From Phoenix dactylifera (lineage: Eukaryota; Streptophyta; Magnoliopsida; Arecales; Arecaceae), in assembly GCF_009389715.1 (NCBI RefSeq), contig NC_052395.1, forward strand, positions 5,852,812 to 5,916,811: a stretch of 64,000 nucleotides of DNA, given 5' to 3'. The position numbers and the translations under genes are program-made. Below, piece after piece: positions 44,890 to 57,876 of the stretch. Every line of letters begins with the position of its first letter. Position 1 is the stretch's first letter. The notes beneath the pieces were generated by a model. That model saw only the letters and a program-made list of their open reading frames with translations. It made no database searches and was not told the origin of the DNA.

Positions 44890-47800
44890 ATGAGCTCCTC
44901 CCGGTTGCCTGGAAGCTCGAAGCCCGGGCGGTTGTCCCCGTTCTTCCGCGACCTCGCCTCCCCGATCTCCGCCCACCACCGCGGCGGCCGCTTCGCCACA
45001 CCCGGCCAGGCTGCCGCCGTGTCCGCCCTCTGGCGGGAGAACTTATCCTCCTCCGACCCCCCTCCGCCTCCCGTCTTCACCCTCGACGACCGCGCCGACT
45101 TCTCCCCCGAGCCCGCCCTCGCCGAGCTCCACCCACCCTCGCCGGCGGCCCGGTCCGGCAGTAGGAGCCGGACCCCGCCGCCGCTTTCCCGGGGCGGCAG
45201 CGGCTCCTTTTCCCGCTCCCCGTTGCTTTCCTCTCCCTCGGTTTTGAAAATTAGGGCAGAGGTGAATGGATCCGAAGGGAAGCAGGCGGCGCCCCAGAGC
45301 CCCGAGAGCTTGAGCTGGATCCACCAAGGCGAGAAGGAGAACGGTTCGCCGGTGGATGGAGTTGTCGAACAGGGGGCCTTGCTCATGCTTCCGCCGCCAA
45401 GGGAGGTGACGAGGCCGGAGGCGCAGAAGAGTAGCATCGTGCCCAACGGCGGGCTTAACGAGGAGGCGTGGGTCACTGTTTTTGGGTATGCCTTAACTTT
45501 TTTTTTAAAAAAAAACTCTTTTGGATTCTAGTCTTATTTCAATTGAATGTCAATGTAATAGCATGTTTCATGTTCAGAAATTAGCTTTATTTATATCATT
45601 CTTCTGCTGAGATTGACTTGAAATTTAGTATAGATTAAGTACAGCTTGTGATGATAGGAAATGTAGCTATATTTTAAACATTCGCCTGCTGAGGTGGGGT
45701 AATTAAGTATTACTTGTGAATATTAGAAGTTTAGCAATGTTTGTGACATTCTTCTGCTGCTATTAAGTATATAACGTAGCTAGATATTAAGTAGGGCTTC
45801 TGGTAGAGACTCATATAACCAAGTTAAACTTTAGATGTTGTTAAATGCCTGCTTGGGGGGTTGGAATGGTAGACTTTGAATAGGAATTGTTGATTCCCTC
45901 TCTTGATGTAGGCTGTGGTTTCAGAAACTGTTGATACGGGCAAGAGGTTATTCTAGAATTCTATTAGTACCAGTGTGTTGTTCTATGTTGGTGTTTCTAA
46001 TTCTTTACTAACTACTGTTGTTGGCTATATATTGTTTGATTCAGTAATCTCGGATCTTAAATATCATTGAATTGTATCTGCAAAGACCTTATTGGATGTA
46101 TGCGTACTAGAACTATATGAATCATCCATTTCAGCAAAAAAAAGGGGGGGGCATGCTTTATTTTCAATTGAGGTCTAGAATTGTCGCACTTGGATGACAT
46201 TACTTGTTGTGAAAGTTTCATTTTGGTTCTATTGAATGGCGGGTTGTGGTTTGGAGAATATCAGTTTTTCCTCTCAATTAAAATTGGTTTACATCTTCCG
46301 TTGTGTCAGACCTTTTATTCATGTTCTTTTCTCAGAGGAATTAGTTGGTTGGCTGTATAATTTAAGAAGACTTTAGTGCATTTTTTAGATATTTACTTTC
46401 TTGTGTGCATAATTATGTATCCTCTGATGGCACTTGCAATGTTTAGCTCATGATTTTTTTTAAAGAAAAAAGCCTGGCCTAACTCACCCTTTAAAGGAGT
46501 CACATAGAGTCGATCCTATTTTGAGCTAAATTTTTTTTCTTTTCTTGTTCTTGTGTTGTTAATGTAGTCATATCCTTGTTTGTTAATACTCACGTGGATT
46601 TCCAGATCCTGGATAACAGTGAGATAACTTTATTAGTGCGACCAAATTAAATTCCACATTTCTACTTTTTTCGTGGTTGTGGTGCTGGACATAAGTGCGT
46701 GGTGGTTGGCTTGATGGTTGAGGTCGAGGGATCTTGCTGTTGTAATTAGTTTCCAAGGGCCATTTAAAATGTCCATCTCTTGAATGACAAAATTATCTAA
46801 TAGTTGTGAAATGAGATGTTTTACACCTTATTCCAAGAGTAAACCTCTTGAAGATGCTTAACTATTTTGCATTGACTAAATCTTGCAATTACTGTCTGTT
46901 AATGTTCTTTTTATTTCGATCCATATTGTTGAATTTAATATTCGATATTTCTTGTTATTTGAATTTATGTTGGGTCTATTATATGTAATGCTACTCTTTT
47001 CCCCTTTCCAGATTCTCCCCTGGTGATACCAACTTGGTAGTACGTGAGCTTGAGAAATGTGGTCCAATACTGAAACATGTCCCTGGTCCAAGGGATGCTA
47101 ACTGGATGCACATTTTATATCAGGTAATTCTACTGCATTTTGTATATGATACTTGCAGTAGTATATAAGGACCCATAACCTCAACCAAAAAAACTAGTTA
47201 GAATGTATTATTTGGGTTCCTTAGCCCTGTGTGAGTATCCAAGATCTACCTAGTGCATAATCGATGTTGGACTAGACGCATGCTTGTACGGGCTCTTGCA
47301 GTATACATTATAGTCCTTGATGTTATTTATTCTTCACTAGTTGAAACAATTAGCTATAATAACTATGTTTTTTATGCAAACCACTGGTCATTTAAGCCAC
47401 TTTTACTTGCAAAGCTGCTTTCATGCAGTGAAATAGAGGCATTTGTTTCTTCAATTTACTTTAGCCACACCAAATGCTTAATTGCTTTTCATGCATACTT
47501 GCATGTATACATGAATGAATGGAATAGGCATTATCCTTATTTTGTGCAGTGGTGCTAGACGTGAATTCTTTGTGGATCTCTAGACAGTTTGTAAATTACC
47601 CTTAAACTTGCCCATCATTAGATTGTCAAAATCACTTCATATTTTTCCCCATTAAAAAGGTATTGAAAGCATGGAGATGACGTGATTTCTAACTGGGGCC
47701 TTTCTCAGTTCCCCCGCCTCTTCATTCTAACCTTGACCAAAGACCAGAGGCTTTCTCGGGTTTGTCTATGTTATATCTGGTTCTATTCTGCAACAAACAA

Positions 47801-48532
47801 TTTGCTATATAAGTGTAGGATTGTCTTCATGTCTCTAAGGGAACAAGTTTGGCTACTTGTGAACAAGGGTGTTGTGATGAGTTAGAGTTTGGCACTTATT
47901 TTGCACTGCTACAATGTCATGCTCCAATTTACATTTGTAGTAGTTGGAATTCCCAATTTAGATTATTCTACCAGTTTCAGAATTCCATATTAGTGGTTGT
48001 AAGTTCTTGTTAAACATTCTGAAACCATTTTATAACATGTTGCTGCTTTTTTGTTGTCAATTCTCAATAAGGATCACGTATCAGGTTCGGATTAGCATTT
48101 ACAATTAAAACTAAATTCTCTTGGTAATGCCATATTCAACACTGATTAGTTTTTTCTTGTTACTGTTCTTGCCTCTTTTTTCTCTATGAGCAGAACCAGT
48201 ATGACGCTCAAAAAGCTCTTGCAAAGAATGGGACACAAATAAACAATGTTCTAATAATTGGGGTGAAACCTGTGGACCCTATGCAGTGCCAATTTCTGAC
48301 TGAGAAGCACAACAGCATAAATCATGGGGGCTTCATGGTTTCATTGCCCTCAAAGTTACATACTGCAACGAGTTCCGCTGCACCAAGTTCTTTGGGATCT
48401 CTCCCTCGCCCCTATCATCCACAAACCCGCACCAACGCCGTCAGTGACAGCGGACACCATTCTGCAGGAACGATTGCTTTCCCAGCAAAATCAGTTGTAT
48501 CAAAAGTCAGGGATTTGATGTTTGGCATATGA
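44890..48532 (+). CDS. NUP35: Nuclear pore complex protein NUP35 (MPPN/Nup35-type RRM), three exons
   Basis: Exons are 44890-45485, 47012-47123 and 48194-48532; the borders GG|GTATGC, TTCCAG|ATTC, CAG|GTAATT and AGCAG|AACC keep one frame of 348 codons. The start is the ATG at 44890 (MSSSRLPGSSKPGRLSPFF); the upstream in-frame stretch has only a GTG. The N-terminal part (RLSPFFRDLASPIS, RFATPGQAAAVSALWRENL, TLDDRADFSPEPAL) matches plant NUP35 proteins. The Nup35-type RRM (about residues 193-255) reads AWVTVFGFSPGDTNLVVREL and QYDAQKALAKNGTQINN. The C-terminus SKVRDLMFGI matches the amphipathic membrane-binding helix of the Nup53/Nup35 family. The protein links inner-ring nucleoporins to the pore membrane. 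Exon 1 is very GC-rich. Confidence 0.96.
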
Positions 48533-51170
48533 GTTGGATAGGTGACAATTCTTTGTTGAGATGTATTTTCAGGTGTTTCTTTTTCTTTGTTGCAGCTACC
48601 AGAGTACGTTTAGGCCGCTCGCTGAAGTTAAAATCCTCTTCTTTAGGATGGTCAATGAGGATCATATAATCAAATTGGTTTGCCTTGATTTTTGCCAGTG
48701 TTACATACAAACTATGCCTGTTGTCTTCTTGGTATGCTTGGTGAGTTCAAAATGTATGTGGCAGACTTGCAGTGCAACCTCGAAGTATTATAGCAGCTTT
48801 CTAGTCTGCCACCCTTGTAGTGTGATGTAATCTGAGTTTATACCAACTGTTAAACAGACCCAGTAGATGAGTTAGCTATATGTTATTTTTACAGACCAAG
48901 TGAAACTTGAATTATGATCATGCGGCTCTTTCCCTGAGAATTTCTGGCGTTTAAAAATGTAGAGGCTTCTTGAAAGGATTATATATATGTGCATTACGTG
49001 GTTGCATGCGAGTTTGTGCATATTTTTGTCCAATCAACAAGTTTCTCCTACTTCATATAAAGCAAACTTCCATCAAAATAATATAATGAAAACGGTATGG
49101 AAAGTTGGAAACTGGACGCTGAGGCCTTTCTCTTGAAAGTATTTGTACTATTATTGCAGTGCCTGGAAGCTTGAACTATTTTAGTGCAAGAATTACCGTA
49201 GCGCTATTCTGATCTCCCGGACGCGTTGCAGGGAGCGAAACCCATCTGAATTTTAATGTGCCAAACACCATTCGGTTCTAATCTGTTGCACCATGATATC
49301 AAGTTCTCCTCACTCCATATGGGATTTAACTCCACTAGTAACTTCAAAAATAAAATAAAAAAAAGTCAGTGCGGCTTGCTTATTAGTTTATGCTTTCAAC
49401 ACAGAACTGCAATTGGTAGCATGGTACATTGAGGTACCGCTCTTATCACGGGGTGGAGACCGAATCAATCTATCTATCGAGACTGGATCTCCAAGATGAT
49501 GTCTTGCTTGCCGCATCTGTTTGAGTACCGGTTGTCCATGAATCTCTCAAATGTAGTGGCTTGAAAATCTTGAGGCTTGGTATCAGCGACAGCTAGTAAA
49601 GCAGAATTGTTAAATGAAACAATAATTTGATTATGGCCCTAGTTAAGAACTTAAACCTTTGTGCACCTCCTGGGTTAGCTGCTTTTTTTTCGTATGCATA
49701 TAAAATCATGGCACTTGTCATTATTATACTCCCATCCGCCCTCATATGGCCATGTAATAATATGTTATTCCTCGGAATTGATCTTTCACCACCTAGATTT
49801 CCTTTTCTTTTTCTTGATTTGAAGTCAGGAGTTCCTACGATTTCAAAACTTGTAACGAACAGGAGGATACGGATTGGGAACTCGAAATGTTAAGACCTTG
49901 GCACGTAAGCGTTCGCTAGAGGCGCCAAGGCAAATAGGTGACGAGATGGTGAACAATCACAACCCGAACGGTTTGCCCAAACGAACGAACCATACAGAGA
50001 AGTTTCAAACACGGGCCTTCCTTCCCAAGGCAGAAATGGACGTCAAGATGGTGAGTCAAAACCTAGACCTGAGCATTACCCTCCCATAAGCAGATGAATT
50101 AAGGATCTCCCAAAATTTTTGAAAAAAAATAGATAGGCGAAGTGATGAATAATTGAGCATTGACTCTTGGAAGTTGGGATGTTCTAAATACAGTACCGGG
50201 GGTGGTAGAAGTCATGAATTGAGGGACATGGAATCACAGCGACGACTCAAAGATATAGCATCCTATGGTCCTTTTCAAGCTACATTCGAATCAAGAGCGG
50301 CTCGATGTATTTGAGGGCCTAAGACGAACTCACTGAAAAAGACCTTTTTTTCTTTTTATTTTATCTTTGAGGCCTTTCCTGCAATGGACCAGCCTAAAGC
50401 GAATTTACTAAGAGAGATCTTTTTTTCTTTTTATTTTATTTTTAAGGCTTTTCCTGCAACGGGCTTTTTTTAGGCTAAGGTCTTAGGCGACCACCTCAGT
50501 CGCCTAAGGCTTGGGCGAGCTATGATTCAAACAAATCTAGTTAGAGATAACTTTAACTAATGATATTCGTCAACCGGTCAATAAAATATTTTATAATAAT
50601 ATTAATATTATTATATTAACAAAGCATCATATAATAATATTATATTGTAATATAATAATGTTAATGTTTTGCGATACGAAATATGTAAATAAATTTGTTC
50701 TTTTCTCCCCGTCGGGCTTGATAGATGAACTCCAAGAAAAGCAACTCGTAGCTCCATACATAACATGTCAGCAAGGGTTGAGTTATGATATTAAAAACTG
50801 TTAAAATAATTTTAGGAATCACATAACAACCTGCATCACTCATAATATTTTTTTTTTATCACCGTGATTCTGTGTCAACCTATATTAGTTTTCTTTATTA
50901 CCATAATGTTGTTAAAGTACTTTTAGATATCGCATGACAATCTGCATCACCTATAATATTTTTCATTGTTAATGAGATTCTATATCAGCCTATTTAATTT
51001 TTTTATGCATGGAGTCTGTACATAGGTATATATAACTCCTGAGATGTACTGAATATGAAAAAACAGATAAATAAAATTACTTCTATCTTTTTCTTTGTTT
51101 TTCTCTTCTCCAATTATTTCAACATCGTACCAGCACCACCAATCACGTAACCTATTGTCATCTCTTCCGC
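48533..51170. other. Intergenic after NUP35
   Basis: NUP35 3' UTR, then AT-rich spacer without a supported gene. One feature stands out: a duplicated ~110-base unit at 50290-50510. Confidence 0.5.
50300..50500 (+). repeat. Imperfect tandem duplication with T-rich core
   Basis: The units ACCTTTTTTTCTTTTTATTTTATC...GAGGCCTTTCCTGCAATGG and ATCTTTTTTTCTTTTTATTTTATT...AAGGCTTTTCCTGCAACGG lie about 75 bases apart, followed by the near-palindrome TTAGGCGACCACCTCAGTCGCCTAA at 50491. Origin unknown; possibly a dispersed repeat. Confidence 0.5.
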
Positions 51171-51199
51171 CTTTGTTGTGGTAGTCGTCGTCACTTGCA

Positions 51200-52900
51200 A
51201 ATCCTTTGTCTCCTACCTCGTTTGGGGGATACCCGAGGCTTCGGCCTTGGTGGCTTTCAAAGCCCCCTTCAAATCTGAAAGAAATCTAAACTTTTCTTTT
51301 TATTCATCTTTACTACGATCGAGAAGAGATGTCAACCCTACTTGTGTAGGCGCTGCAGTTGCCTCTCTTGGCTATGCTCTCGCCTGGGATGGCTCTCTTC
51401 CCACTCTGGGACCATTTTCCAACGGCGCTATGACGGTGGCGGACCTCGAACATGCCTCCCTTGCAATCCACGCACGCCTCACGTGCCGGCCAAGCCCATC
51501 TCTTCACCTCCGAGCGTCGGAGAAATAGAGAGGGAAGATAGGGAATCCCTAACTCCCAATCTTAAAGAGGGAAGATAGGGAATCCTTAAGTCCCCATCCT
51601 CTCTTTGATCTGATTCCACCCCACAAATCTGTCCATTGCTTCAAGTTCTCTACGGATCCTTGGTAGCGTAGTCTATGATCGCCGGTACTTCCTCCTTCAC
51701 CGAAAAGATCGGCAACGGCAACGAGCTCGACGACAACGAGACCGAGAAGGCTGACCTGACGTACACCACCGTGGCCGCCGTTGCGGTCTTCAAACGCCCG
51801 CACCGATCTACTTTGGGACCATCTCAGCGTCCGGCCTCATCCTCCCTGTCTTGAACATCGCCGCCGCCGTCGGCTTCCTGAACGTTTCCAGCGGCTCCCC
51901 TCACTTCAGGATTGTCACCTACCCCGCCGCGGGGCGTTTTCCTTCACTAGTCTTGGCCGGCTTGACAGAGCCCTCCCGCTGCTTCCCTGGTTGATCCATC
52001 CAGGTCCCTCTACCGTTCGATTTGGGGTTCTCTCAATCGTAGAAGCCGTTGTTTCTTCGTTCTCTTCTCGATTTCCCCGATATAAGTGCTGGTTCAGAGG
52101 ATCCTCGGATGCGCCATGGCTACAGGCGATTCTGCTCAAGCGATGGCGATCTAGTAAGCGCGAGTTCCAATCCTCCACAGCCTCGTCGGACGAGGACATG
52201 TCGACGCCATCGGAGATGAGGAAGTTAAGCTCTTTGAGCACCCGCTTCCGGTGCTCCTGTTCTTCCATGTCAGTAACCTCCTCCATAGCCTCGTCGAGCG
52301 AGGACACGTCGGCGCCATCGAAGATGAGGAAGTTAAGCTCCTTGAGCATCCGCTTCTGGTGCTCCTATTCCTCCGTATCGCTGACCTCCTCCACAGTCTC
52401 GTCGGGCGAGAACACGCTGGCGCCACCGAAGATAAGGAAGTTAAGCTCCTTAAACACCCGCTTCCGGTGGTTCTATTCCTCCGTGTCGATGACCTCCTCC
52501 ATAGCCGTGTCGGGCGAGGACATGCCGGTGCCACTAGAGATGCGGGAATTAAACTCCCTAAGCACCCACTTCCGATGCTCCTATTCCTCCATGTCGGGCA
52601 AGGACACGCCGACACAACCGAAGATGAGAGAGTTAAGCACCTTGAGCACCCACTTCTGGTTCTCTTATTCCTCCGTCGAGGCGGCAGGCGACGCCACCCA
52701 AGAGAAGCCCTAGAGGTTGGTGGTGGTGGCCATGAAGGCCTCCATCAGAGGCGATGTCGTCAGTCTACAAGTTCATCTAAAGCACGGTAGTCCTCAAACT
52801 CCGTCACATCAAGAACCGGCCGGCAGGGTAACCGCGGTATCCTCAACTCCGGGACGGGACCAAAGCTACCTTAGGCTTCTTCATCATCAAGTTTGAGGTC
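51200..52900. pseudogene. GC-rich gene-like remnant of unknown family
   Basis: A GC-rich island in AT-rich surroundings. Part of it (51675-51960, plus strand) reads like protein in two frames: IAGTSSFTEKIGNGNELDDN and TYTTVAAVAVF, then, one frame over, YFGTISASGLILPVLNIAAA and GFLNVSSGSPHFRIVTYPAA. This looks like a frame-shifted old coding region. The longest plus frame here (51781-52713) starts at TTG, not ATG. The right part is the minisatellite described separately. I do not recognise the family. Confidence 0.4.
52175..52675. repeat. 108-bp coding-phase minisatellite, five copies
   Basis: ATGAGGAAGTTAAGCTC and variants begin at 52216, 52324, 52432, 52540 and 52624; spacings are 108, 108, 108 and 84, all multiples of three. 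On the minus strand a unit reads EHRKRVLKELNFLISDGVDM followed by SSSDEAVE, a plausible charged repeat, but some units contain stops in that frame. On the plus strand two frames stay open. Which strand was coding is not settled. Confidence 0.75.
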
Positions 52901-53029
52901 TCTTACTCTTCTTTCATTGTGCTTTTATCTACAAGCATCGTTGAGCTTCAATTGCCTTTTCTCTAATATCTCTCCTCGCTGCAATCTTTGTTTCTCGCTG
53001 CCACATCATCAAGCAAGCCAATCAACCAT

Positions 53030-56000
53030 ATCGACAGACATATTATATAAAATTCTAAAAATCTGAGGAACCAATCAGCAATGAATCAAAAATAATAAAA
53101 CAAATTAAACCAAGAAAACTAAATCGAGGCACAGAACAACCCCTTTGCCGGGCATTTTGTGAGTCTTAGACCTAATTTAAGCACAAATATAAGACCATCC
53201 AAGCATATGCTTTGCTATTAAAGATAAGATGTATAAGACCCGGTATTCACCTTATAGCAGAATCAATCCTTGTTCCAGAGATTATGAGAAGGGAGAACCT
53301 CTTAAAGAGAACAAATAAGATTGGTAAATGTTATAGCCAATCATGGCAAAAGTTCAAGCATTCAAGAACAATTAAGCTAGGGACAAAGATCTGATATACT
53401 AAAAAAACAAAACATAAAAAAAAAAAAAAAAAAATCGTCCAGACTTGAGAATAAATTTACATATCTAGTAGTAGGGGAGGGGAAAAAAGAATGTAAAAAT
53501 TACTGGTATACATCTTTTCATGCAAAGAGAAACAACGAAGAAAAAATTGTCCAAATGATTCTAAAAGCACCGCAAAGCAAGGAACACCAACCATGGATTT
53601 TCAAGGCACTGTTATCTGCATAACAGTGATAGTCTTCGGAAGGTACAATGAATTGAGAAGGGAAAGAGCTGTGAAATCGGGTTTGGGGTGCAGAAGAATC
53701 CATAAATTTATGGAATCCAATCACCTTCCAACCACTCCCACCTAAAAATGGCTGCAACTGGTTGCCCATGAGGGCAGTTCACGCAAGTAGCCCCACCATC
53801 ATCAAAGATAGGAAGAGGAGAGATAAAGGGCTTAATTACTAATGGTTCCATGGCATGCAAAGATACCATAAACAGAATCATATGATTGTGGCTTATCATC
53901 ACCACCTGTTAACAAGCATACATACAGAATGTGAATAGTGATGGGAGAGCAAAAGGTCGCCCAGATTTACCTACTTTCCAGCATTGTGCTATGAGAAAGA
54001 TGAGAAACCCACCCACACAGCAAATGGGAACAAATGGCAGAAACTGATTGCCTGCCACACAGCAGATAATTAAATATTCATCTCACTATATCCAATCAGA
54101 ATAAAGAATTACAGCACACAGCTTAGCAAATCCATACAATGGACACAGTCATTCAGTGTCGAAGAAAATAAGTTTCTATATAATCAAAACTAGAGAAATA
54201 GTCTACAAATATTCACCCATAAAAATTGAGAAAACTAAAAAAAAATGAATGAAGATGCATTTGCATATAACAAGATTTAGAACCAAAAACCAGGATATGT
54301 ATGTTCAAGCATATATGTGGATAGATATAAAAATTTTCACATGCCCATGTATTTTATATGCATATAGAAAAGAGTGCAGAATGGCTGGAATTTATGGAAG
54401 AGCTGCTGTCTCACTTTCCTAGTGTAAATACATTCTAGTAAATATGCCCTCCATGGTTGCTCCCTAATAAATAATTAAGAGAAAGAGGAAACATGCACAT
54501 AGACAAAAATGGGAAGTAAGTTCACCATATTAATACCTAACAGCACTGATAGATGAGATCATAGTCAAGCATCCCAAGCTCTTTTTTCTTTTTGAATAAA
54601 CAACATGCATCATACATGACCAACAACAGTGCAAGTCCAGGTATACTTACGTATGCATGTGTGTGCGATTTTTGTTCATGTATATTTACAATGCCCGTAT
54701 GTAGGCATAAGATGTGTGCTAAACCAATCTTTTAAAAAATATTAAAAAATATAACAAAGGGGTATGTAATCTGGAACAATCAAAAAATGTGAAAGTTATT
54801 GCTGGAGTTTTGGTTTCAGAGTATTACATGCAAACTACACATCTTCTACTGGGAAATTACATTCAGAACATCTCATTATCACCTCAGTAATCTAAAAACT
54901 GATAATAACAGATCATGGCCTGACAAATAAGGCTCACTCCTATACAAATGATCACTAGTTTTAGACTGGAAAGAAGGGGAAAGAAAAAAGGATATTGATA
55001 CCACCCTCCAACTCCAGCACCAAGAAGGTGCAATGGGTTAATAATAAGAGAATTACTGTTTTAGAAGAGGGGAAAGCCTTTCACGCAATCATCATCATGA
55101 CCACCACAAAACATATGCATCTAAAAGTTGCTGGAGGAAAAGGCCTTGACATTAAAAAAAAAAAATGATAAAAGAATAGAGTACAATAATTAACAAACAA
55201 TAAAAAGGAAGCAAAAAAATGGCTTGTTTGGTACAATTTACCAGAAATCTTGTGCCATCTCCAAATTAATACTACATTTTATTTCCACCTTGACCCCAAA
55301 AAAATTGGGGCATAATACTACAAAATATAGAATAAGTATAAGTTCTCAAAAATAAAAAAAAGTTTACATTTTTGTTTGAGACATCCATTAAGGATATGTG
55401 GAAAATGATTACATGAATGAATGATTTCAGTAGACAAGAAATGCTGATATGTTTAAGAGGAAAGGGTATTTCATGGATGGTGTTAGCCCACGGAGTACAT
55501 ATCAAATCCAAACAGGTTGTATAAAAAGCAGGTTTTTAAAGCACAGAAGCATAAAAGCAAGCAACTTACTACTATCATTGCAGAGTAAAGTAGAAAGATT
55601 AAGGGAAAAAAAAGTAGATAAATTTTTATAGGTTCCTACAACTCCAGAATAGAGGCTAAAAAGAATAGTGAGTCACAAGTCCACTCAGCCCCTAAGTAAG
55701 CCATGTTAGAAAAGCAATGCTAGAGAAAGCAGCTCAGGAACCAAGTAGTTACTGCAAAATAGAATTTGGTCTGGAGCATAGCATTGGAGACTTTTCAGAT
55801 TGTCTTTTCATAATATTGATGCTCGAAAGAAGAAGGAAAAGACTGCAAGATTAAAAGGAAGGCAATGCAAGATTAAAACCATCATTACATGGGAAAAACA
55901 ACTTGAGTAAAAAAGAAGAAAAGAGTCAGAATTGAGAACACTGTGGAACCATAATAACAAGCAAATATTCTAACTTTCAAAAAAAAAATCAAAAAAAAAA

Positions 56001-56860
56001 TATTAAGGACTCAGGTTCTCAGAAGCCTAGCTACTATTGATGCAGTCCCCATCCCTGATCATTCATCAGCCTCCAAAACCTATGAATTTTTGTAGAGCCA
56101 CACGGGACCAGCTCATCATACAAAATTGATTCTAGAAAAGAAGTTAAAAGCATTGAAATGTAGAATCTTCAAAAAGAAAATAAACAGAAATTAAAAAAGT
56201 GAAGGGGAAGAAAAAAAAGGAGGCTCAGGTTCACTGTTTAATCCAGCATTGTATAATTACTTCGAATACCCTCTACAGAATTAAACCAAATCAGCTGTGA
56301 TCAGTTGCCTGCTAAACAGTAATAGGCCATCCATGATCGCCTTGCCATTTGGAATTAACTGTTTTCCGATTCACAATGCCACAAACCCTCTGCCCAGATT
56401 CATTACAGCCTCTTCTACTAAAGCAATAGAAAAGAAAAGACTAAAGAGAAAGGAGGAGAGCAAGAGGCAGAACATCACAGCATTTACCCACTGGAAGTAG
56501 CAAGAAGAAAAGGAAGAAAGAGAAGAATGGTGGACGCAAACTAGGAGGCTCAGAGGAACTCTTGAATCGATGGAACCAAATGATCTCCCTTCTCTGCTCC
56601 TCCGGCCGGCAACCTCTCCATCTCATGATGGCTGCAGATGGGTTGCCTGCAGAACAAAAGAACTTCAGAGCTACCTGGCCTGTTATTTAAGAAGAGTAGA
56701 CAAGCAGAGAGACGAGAGATGGGGGTTGATCTTAATGACATTGCTAAACCAACAAATGAGAAAAACACTTACATGCTTCCCATCATCGCCTCATTACACT
56801 ATGATAAATTACTTCATTTATTTTTCAATAGAGGCAAGCTAGAATAAATGTTGCAAAAGA
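53030..56860. repeat. Segmental tandem duplication, copy A
   Basis: Aligns in order with copy B (57877-62200). Examples are AAAATCTGAGGAACCAA at 53056 and 57897, CCATGGCATGCAAAGAT at 53848 and 58680, ACCACCACAAAACATATGC at 55100 and 59910, and AATCGATGGAACCAAATGATC at 56564, matching about 61937. The copies are clearly diverged with many small indels. No certain gene lies inside; short minus-strand frames such as the one starting MRWRGCRPEEQRREI (56626-56441) have a counterpart in copy B. Confidence 0.85.
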
Positions 56861-57149
56861 TCCAGGAATGTGGCTTCAGGCATTTTCTCTAGTTATTTTA
56901 TGACGGCGATCTTTTTTATGAAACTAATTCAAATAGAAGTGGATTGGGAGAAGATTTTAATGTTTTATAGAAGAAAGCCATTCCCATACTTGATTATATT
57001 AATTAAAAATCTTCCTATTAGTCTTTTTTCCATCTCTTCCTGGAACTAAAGAATCGATTAGAAATTTACTAGATATCTATTCCATTTGGGTTGTATAGAA
57101 ATTTATGCCATAGCCATGATGCACTCGGCTTAAAAAATACAGGGGATTT

Positions 57150-57640
57150 GGTTCAGGTTTCTGAAGCATAAAAGCATACAAAGCAAATTCTCACCATCTC
57201 TATAGATCTAAGTAAAAAGATAAACAAATATAAAAAAAAGAATTCTTAGATAATAAAGAGTTGTATTGAAGAGGTTAAGAGCATCATTAATGGAGTGTCA
57301 AAGTCGAGAACCTTTTCATTGGTGCCATCAAAAATTCTGTTTGAGCTTTTAAAATGCTGCTGCATAAGGGAGGTTTAAACTATAACCAAAAAAATTGAAG
57401 AATCTCCAATACTCCACCAACCACCAAGTAATCTGTATCTAATAATGACACTGCCAGGAAAACCAATTTACCGGACATCATTGCTACAGGTCTCATGCAT
57501 AGGATTTTTCATTTTACATTTGAGATTTTCTAATGTTATCTTTCAACGTGGGAAAAGGAGTAGTAACAGAAAAAAGCAGAAAAGTAAAAGGAAAAAGGGA
57601 ACTCAGATGAGACCAAAACCCCTGTGACCTGCAAAAAGGA
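57150..57640. repeat. Displaced partial third copy of the duplicated segment
   Basis: CTGAAGCATAAAAGCATACAAAGCAAATTCTC near 57160 and TTGTATTGAAGAGGTTAAGAGCATCAT near 57260 resemble copy B at 60810-60960 and copy A near 55540. Its position, before the start of copy B, shows it is out of register. Confidence 0.55.
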
Positions 57641-57876
57641 AAAACTCAAGTAAAAAGGATGAGTCAAGGGAACAACATGAAGAAAACCCACACTAGCTAT
57701 TTATTTAGATCAATAGGGCATCAAGATACTTCAGGAGTTGAACTTTGATGTTTCATTGGACCAATAGCCAGTTTTCACTTTCTTACTAGGATTCAGCAGC
57801 CAAAATTTAAAGAGAGTTTAAAATATACTAAAGTAAAAAGGTTTTAGTCACTTATCCCTCCAATCCTTCAGACAAC

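Noticed and set aside
51781-52713. 310-residue open frame across the 108-bp minisatellite
   Set aside because: It begins with TTG, has a Ser/Arg composition from the repeat, and overlaps other open frames; no evidence it is translated.
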